A stretch of 8,822 bases of DNA from Candidatus Calditenuaceae archaeon JGI OTU-1 (GTDB lineage: Archaea > Thermoproteota > Nitrososphaeria_A > Caldarchaeales > Calditenuaceae), in contig AWOE01000031.1 of assembly GCA_000494145.1 (NCBI GenBank), forward strand, positions 2,782 through 11,603. The letters are read 5' to 3'. The translations under genes were made by a program, and so were the position numbers. Numbering within the stretch: the first letter of the stretch is position 1; every line of letters begins with the position of its first letter. The notes below the pieces were generated by a model. That model was not told the origin of the DNA. It worked only from the letters and a program-made list of their open reading frames with translations, and searched no databases. This document shows positions 5,426-8,822 of this stretch, in pieces.

Positions 5426-6757
5426 TCACTCCTTCCCCTCGAGGAGCGCCCTCCCCATGCCCGGGAGCCTTGATCTCCTGAGGGTCTTCATCAGCCTCCT
5501 CGCCTCGAGGTATTGTTTCACGAGCCTCTTGACGTCTCCCTCCCTTACGCCAGCGCCCCTCGCGATCCGCCGGGCCCTCGATCCGTCGATTATCGTCGGG
5601 TCCCTCCTCTCCTCAGGCGTCATGGAGTTGTAGATCGCCTCGAACTTCTTCGCCAGCTCCTCCGCCTTCTCCAGCTCCTCCTCCGGCAGCGAAGGAATCC
5701 CGGGTATCGGCAGGGACCTGAGGAACTTCGACAGCGGCCCCGCCTTCCTCACCTCCCTAAGCTGGGCTATCATGTCCTCCAGCGTGAACGTGCCCTTCGC
5801 GATCCTCTCGGCCTGCTGCTCGGACACCCTTATCTCCGCGAGCATGATCCGCTCGAGGACCGATCTGAGGTCCGGCATGCCGAGGAGCCGGGCGACGTAG
5901 GACTCCGGGTCGAAGAGCTCGATGTCCTCTATCCTCTCTCCGGTTCCTATGAAGCGGATCGGCGCACCCGTCGCAGCTACCGCCGAGAGCGCTCCGCCGC
6001 CCTTCGCCGAGGTGTCGAGCTTCGTCACCGCTATCCAGCCTATCGGCACCGTCCTGTGGAAGGCCTCCGCCTGAGGGCCTGCTGCTTGACCGATGGTCCC
6101 GTCGATCACCAGCCCTATCTCGTTCGGTCTGATCCTCTCCGCCATCTCCCTCATCTCCTCCATCAGCGACTCCTGGTCCCTGTGCCTTCCGGCCGTATCG
6201 ATGACGATGTAGTCGTAACCCTGCGACGAGAGGTGCGCGACTCCCCTCAGGGCGATCCCGACCGCATCGGAGCTGTTCTCCTCGCCGTAGACCGGTATGC
6301 CCCGAGGGAGCAGGAGCTGTCTCAGCTGATCGAGGGCCGCAGGTCTGTAGGTGTCCGCTCCCACAACGCCGACCCTGAAGCCCCTGCTCTTGAGGAGGTT
6401 CGCGACCTTCGCGACCGTCGTCGTCTTGCCGCTGCCCTGAATTCCCACGAGCATCACGACGTAGGGCTTTGTCGTCGGCTTCACTAGCTCGGCCCTGTTC
6501 CTACCCAGAAGCTTCACGAGCTCCTCGTAGACCGCCCTCACCACGACGTCCTTCCTCGAGATGCCGGGCGGCGGCTTCTCCCTCTCGGCCCTCTCCCTGA
6601 TCCTGTCGGAAAGCTCCTTCACCAGCTCGACCCTGACGTCTGCCAGGAGCAGAGCCCTCTGTATCCCCCTGATCAGCTCCTCCGTAGCCTCCCTGTCGGC
6701 CGTGGGCCTCCCGATGAACTTGCTGAGAGCTGCCCTCAGCGCCTCCGCCGGGTTCAC
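5426..6757 (-). CDS. srp54: Signal recognition particle protein SRP54 (GTPase)
   Basis: This is the core protein of the signal recognition particle. It binds SRP RNA and signal sequences of nascent chains and delivers ribosomes to the membrane receptor FtsY by paired GTP hydrolysis. Read from GTG 6757 (443 residues), it has the N domain with the helix ending ALLLADV, then the G domain: P-loop GIQGSGKT (105-112), DTYRPAA (135-141), DTAGR (187-191) and TKLD (235-238). The M domain starts near 300, with the RNA-binding helix IIDGSRARRIARGAG (409-423). ATG 6772 would add MPGHP, but GTG 6757 fits better: it gives an N terminus of length similar to Sulfolobus SRP54, and lies about 26 nt from the CTTAATA box (6781-6787). 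The M-domain finger loop is poor in methionine. The gene is divergent from an aminotransferase over a dyad-containing spacer. Confidence 0.97.
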   Translation of the reverse strand: MNPAEALRAALSKFIGRPTADREATEELIRGIQRALLLADVRVELVKELSDRIRERAEREKPPPGISRKDVVVRAVYEELVKLLGRNRAELVKPTTKPYVVMLVGIQGSGKTTTVAKVANLLKSRGFRVGVVGADTYRPAALDQLRQLLLPRGIPVYGEENSSDAVGIALRGVAHLSSQGYDYIVIDTAGRHRDQESLMEEMREMAERIRPNEIGLVIDGTIGQAAGPQAEAFHRTVPIGWIAVTKLDTSAKGGGALSAVAATGAPIRFIGTGERIEDIELFDPESYVARLLGMPDLRSVLERIMLAEIRVSEQQAERIAKGTFTLEDMIAQLREVRKAGPLSKFLRSLPIPGIPSLPEEELEKAEELAKKFEAIYNSMTPEERRDPTIIDGSRARRIARGAGVREGDVKRLVKQYLEARRLMKTLRRSRLPGMGRALLEGKE

Positions 6758-6777
6758 CGGATGACCGGGCATTCGCA

Positions 6778-6796
6778 GGGTATTAAGCCAATACCC
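6778..6796. repeat. Inverted repeat overlapping the srp54 promoter
   Basis: GGGTATT (6778-6784) and AATACCC (6790-6796) form a perfect 7-bp inverted repeat with 5 nt between the arms. It covers the putative srp54 TATA box, so a bound dimeric regulator would block TBP. It may instead be a chance palindrome of 19 bp. Confidence 0.4.
6781..6787 (-). promoter_or_regulatory. Putative TATA box of srp54
   Basis: On the minus strand this reads CTTAATA, with its centre near 6784. A transcription start about 26 nt downstream falls at about 6758, directly before GTG 6757, which suggests a leaderless message. No comparable AT-rich box lies at the right distance from ATG 6772. The box is embedded in the inverted repeat 6778-6796. 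Confidence 0.5.
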
Positions 6797-6808
6797 GTGG
6801 GCGGTGGG

Positions 6809-6815
6809 CTTTTAC
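6809..6815 (+). promoter_or_regulatory. Putative TATA box of the aminotransferase
   Basis: CTTTTAC has its centre at 6812; 26 nt downstream is 6838, the base just before ATG 6839. This predicts a leaderless transcript and supports that start over ATG 6761. Just upstream is a short tandem repeat, GTGGGCG then GTGGGCT (6797-6810 region), of unknown meaning. Confidence 0.55.
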
Positions 6816-6838
6816 GGAGATGTGACGGAGCAGAGACG

Positions 6839-7996
6839 ATGTCGGTCTCCGATAACCTCGACGCTGTCGAGCTGACGGGGATAAGGAGGTTCTTCGAGGC
6901 GGCCTCCCGCTTTCCCGACGCGATCAACTTAGGAATAGGTGAGCCGGACCTGGACCCTCCTTCCGAGCTGATCGAGGCGGCCGCGAGGCACATGAGGGAG
7001 GGGCGGAACAAGTACGGGCCGATCGCCGGAGTGAGGGAGCTGAGGGAGGAGCTGGCGAGCAGGCGCTCAACGGCCTCGAGTTCGATCGGACCGGAGAACG
7101 TCTTCGTAACGGTCGGAGGCGAGAACGCCCTGTTCGCGTCCATGGCTTCTGTCCTCAGACGGGATGACGAGGTCGTCGTGATCTCACCGGCCTTCCCATC
7201 TTACGCTGCCATCACGAGGATCTTCGGTGCGAGACCGGTTTTCCTCAGAACAGGTCAGGAGCGAGGCTTCGTCCCCAGCGAGGCGGAGCTCAGGTCGCTG
7301 GTCACCCGAAGGACGAGGGCGTTCGTCGTCAACTCGCCCTCCAACCCCACCGGTGCGGTCTACGGCCGGGAGGAGATGGGGGCTGTCGTCCGGGTCGCTG
7401 AGGAGGCCGGTGCGTACGTGATCTCCGACGAGGTCTACGAGCCGTTCGTGTACGACGGCGAGTTCTTCAGCGCCGCCAACCTCATCGACGATTACCCCAG
7501 GATAATAGTCGTCCAGAGCTTCTCGAAGAGCCTCTCGATCACCGGATGGAGGCTCGGGTACATGATAGCGCCTGCGGATCTGACGGAGCGGATCCAGAAG
7601 TTCCTGCTCTACTCCCACGCGTGCCCACCGACCTTCGTTCAGCATGCGGTCCTCGACGTCCTGAGGTCAGGCGTCTACGCCGAGTACGTGAGGCGGGCGA
7701 GGGAGCTCTACAGGAAGAGGAGGGACCTGGTCGTCGAGCTGATGAGGGAGGAGGGGCTGGAGCTCTCGGTCCCGAAGGGGGCCTTCTACGCCTTCCCGAG
7801 GCTTCCGGGGAAAGCTGACGACGAACGGTTCTGCGTCAGGCTCCTCGAGGAGAAGAGGGTCGTGGCGGTTCCCGGTTCATCATACGGTCCTGGCGGGGAG
7901 GGACACATTCGGGTGAGCTTCGCTGCATCGGAGGAGAAGCTCGTCGAGGGCATCAGGAGGATCGGTCAGATGCTGAGGGAGTTGGGACAGACCTGA
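6839..7996 (+). CDS. Class I/II pyridoxal-phosphate aminotransferase (aspartate aminotransferase-like)
   Basis: This is a 385-residue fold-type I PLP enzyme that moves amino groups between an amino acid and a 2-oxoacid, in the cytoplasm and usually as a dimer. Visible family features are INLGIGEPDLDPP near the N terminus, KYGPIAGVRELREEL, SPAFPSY (Tyr122), and NSPSNPTG (165-172). D197 of SDEVYE contacts the pyridine nitrogen, K230 in SFSKSLS is the PLP lysine, R238 is in GWRLGY, and R358 in GHIRVSFA binds the substrate carboxylate. Length suits the I-gamma aspartate/aromatic aminotransferases of archaea and bacteria. Start: ATG 6839 precedes the conserved region and has a TATA-like box 26 nt upstream and GGAG at 6827-6830. 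An in-frame ATG at 6761 would run through the promoter and across the srp54 start, so it is unlikely. The amino-acid partner cannot be told. It converges with the MBL-fold gene, 4 bp between stops. Confidence 0.94.
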   Translation: MSVSDNLDAVELTGIRRFFEAASRFPDAINLGIGEPDLDPPSELIEAAARHMREGRNKYGPIAGVRELREELASRRSTASSSIGPENVFVTVGGENALFASMASVLRRDDEVVVISPAFPSYAAITRIFGARPVFLRTGQERGFVPSEAELRSLVTRRTRAFVVNSPSNPTGAVYGREEMGAVVRVAEEAGAYVISDEVYEPFVYDGEFFSAANLIDDYPRIIVVQSFSKSLSITGWRLGYMIAPADLTERIQKFLLYSHACPPTFVQHAVLDVLRSGVYAEYVRRARELYRKRRDLVVELMREEGLELSVPKGAFYAFPRLPGKADDERFCVRLLEEKRVVAVPGSSYGPGGEGHIRVSFAASEEKLVEGIRRIGQMLRELGQT

Positions 7997-8000
7997 GAGC

Positions 8001-8822
8001 TCAGCGTCCGCCCCTGATCCTCTGGAGGACTCCGTCCAGCTCGGATTCGTCCCTACCTGTCCCTGCGAAAGTCACCTTCTCGCCCTCCCGCCTCGCTTCG
8101 ACGAAGCCCTCGTTGATCAGGAATTGGAGGTGGGCAAGCGTCTCCAGAACCGCCAGCCATCTGTCGATCGGCCCCAACGTATCGAAGTGTCCCCTCGACC
8201 ACGAGATGTTCCGGGCCACGCCGATCAGTTCGTTCCCCTTCCCGGCACCCGCCATCGCCTCCGCCAACCTCTTCCTGTGGTGGGCGAAGAGGTAATCGAT
8301 CCTGCCCTTAACGTTGCGGAACGGTTCACCGTGCGCGGGGAGGACGAGCTCTGGCCCCAGGGACTCCGTCGAGACGAGCGATCGGAGGTAGGACCTGAGG
8401 GCGTCGTATCCCTCGACCGGGTAGTAGGAGACGTTCGAGGTCTCGTTCGGAAGCAGGTGGTCCCCCGAGACCAGCACCTTCCTCCTGGCGTCGTAGAGCG
8501 TCACGTGTCCTGGCGTGTGGCCAGGCGTCGGGATCACCTTCCACCTTCCGGCTACCGACTCGAATTCCTCGCCGCCCTTGAGCGGCTCGTAATCGATGGA
8601 GAGGTGCTGGAGGTTGAACCTGAAGAACTCGAGGACGTCCTTCCGCAGCCGCTCGTCGAGGCCCAGAGCCCTGAGCTGATCGCCGCCGCTCTCGACTACG
8701 CTCCGCATGAATCCGATCACGTCGATCTCCTGCTGGTGCATCCTGAACTCGGGCCCGAAGGCCTCCCTCAGACCCCTGACGCCTCCGGTGTGGTCGTTGT
8801 GGATGTGCGTCAGAACGACCTC
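8001..8822 (-). CDS. Metallo-beta-lactamase-fold hydrolase, LACTB2/glyoxalase II-like (5' end outside window)
   Basis: The last 273 codons of a metallo-beta-lactamase-fold enzyme, in a superfamily that includes glyoxalase II-type thioesterases and LACTB2-like nucleases. The frame stays open from the stop at 8001-8003 to the right edge, beyond an internal ATG at 8741, so the N terminus is outside. Just inside the edge is THIHNDHTGG (8781-8810), the H-x-H-x-D-H metal motif. The remaining metal ligands follow in order: His in TPGHTPGHV, Asp in SGDHL and His in LPAHGEP. After them come a helix with HHRKRLAEAM and a C-terminal region (LETLAHLQFLINEGFVEARREGEKVTF) that looks like the winged-helix tail of LACTB2-type members. 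Two metal ions and catalytic activity are therefore expected. Whether the substrate is a thioester or RNA cannot be decided. Confidence 0.9.
   Translation of the reverse strand, partial: EVVLTHIHNDHTGGVRGLREAFGPEFRMHQQEIDVIGFMRSVVESGGDQLRALGLDERLRKDVLEFFRFNLQHLSIDYEPLKGGEEFESVAGRWKVIPTPGHTPGHVTLYDARRKVLVSGDHLLPNETSNVSYYPVEGYDALRSYLRSLVSTESLGPELVLPAHGEPFRNVKGRIDYLFAHHRKRLAEAMAGAGKGNELIGVARNISWSRGHFDTLGPIDRWLAVLETLAHLQFLINEGFVEARREGEKVTFAGTGRDESELDGVLQRIRGGR

Noticed and set aside
5513..6487. A 324-codon open frame on the plus strand opposite srp54
   Set aside because: It is fully antisense to a strongly recognised SRP54 gene. Its protein is rich in Arg, Leu, His and Pro with no family motif, as expected from the GC-rich codon pattern of the opposite strand.
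6761..6838. Upstream extension of the aminotransferase to ATG 6761
   Set aside because: The extra 26 residues would be translated from the promoter spacer and overlap the srp54 start. They match no aminotransferase N terminus, and the TATA-like box lies within them.
7993..8004. CTGA-GAGC-TCAG symmetry between the aminotransferase and MBL-fold stops
   Set aside because: It is formed mainly by the two facing TGA stops and is too short to be a terminator.
1..8822. A mobile element, defence island, CRISPR or biosynthetic cluster
   Set aside because: No transposase, integrase, repeat array, toxin-antitoxin pair or nuclease-helicase set is visible, and base composition and codon use look uniform across all eight genes.

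Overview
This is an ordinary-looking, GC-rich archaeal chromosomal segment with eight protein-coding genes, six complete and two cut by the window edges. The archaeal assignment rests on gene content: an archaeal-type SRP54, a PAC2-family proteasome-assembly-chaperone homologue, an Sm-like protein with the C-terminal extension of the SmAP3 type, and a 2-oxoacid:ferredoxin oxidoreductase with fused gamma and alpha parts. Short T-rich boxes about 26 nt upstream of several likely start codons also fit archaeal TATA-box promoters with leaderless or near-leaderless transcripts. Arginine is coded largely by AGG, and charged residues are abundant. I infer a thermophilic archaeon, most likely of the Thermoproteota/TACK group, but the species cannot be fixed from this window.

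Layout. Positions 2-421 (+) hold the C-terminal half of an isochorismatase/nicotinamidase-like cysteine hydrolase. It is followed 50 nt later by the PAC2 gene (472-1191, +), probably in the same transcript. The Sm-like gene (1204-1635, -) converges on PAC2 and lies 92 nt downstream of the gamma-alpha oxidoreductase (1728-3695, -). The Hsp20 gene (3843-4415, -) lies upstream of the oxidoreductase, across a 147-bp spacer that carries the oxidoreductase's own promoter. Hsp20 is transcribed divergently from a beta-hydroxyacid dehydrogenase (4483-5376, +) over a 67-bp spacer that contains an inverted repeat. The dehydrogenase converges with srp54 (5426-6757, -). srp54 is divergent from a class I aminotransferase (6839-7996, +), which converges, with only 4 bp between stops, on a metallo-beta-lactamase-fold hydrolase (8001-8822, -) that runs off the right edge.

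Functionally the window mixes protein fate (SRP54 targeting, Hsp20 chaperone, PAC2), RNA binding (Sm-like) and central amino-acid/2-oxoacid metabolism (oxidoreductase, aminotransferase, hydroxyacid dehydrogenase). Apart from the first two genes there is little operon structure. The aminotransferase and the oxidoreductase could act in sequence (amino acid to 2-oxoacid to acyl-CoA), but they are separate transcription units, so this is only a possibility.

I found no phage, transposon, CRISPR, toxin-antitoxin or defence signature, no rRNA or tRNA, and no convincing undescribed system. The points worth a second look are modest: a catalytic beta subunit missing beside the oxidoreductase, dyad symmetries in two divergent promoters, altered RNA-contact residues in the Sm-like protein, and start codons that promoter spacing places downstream of the longest possible start.
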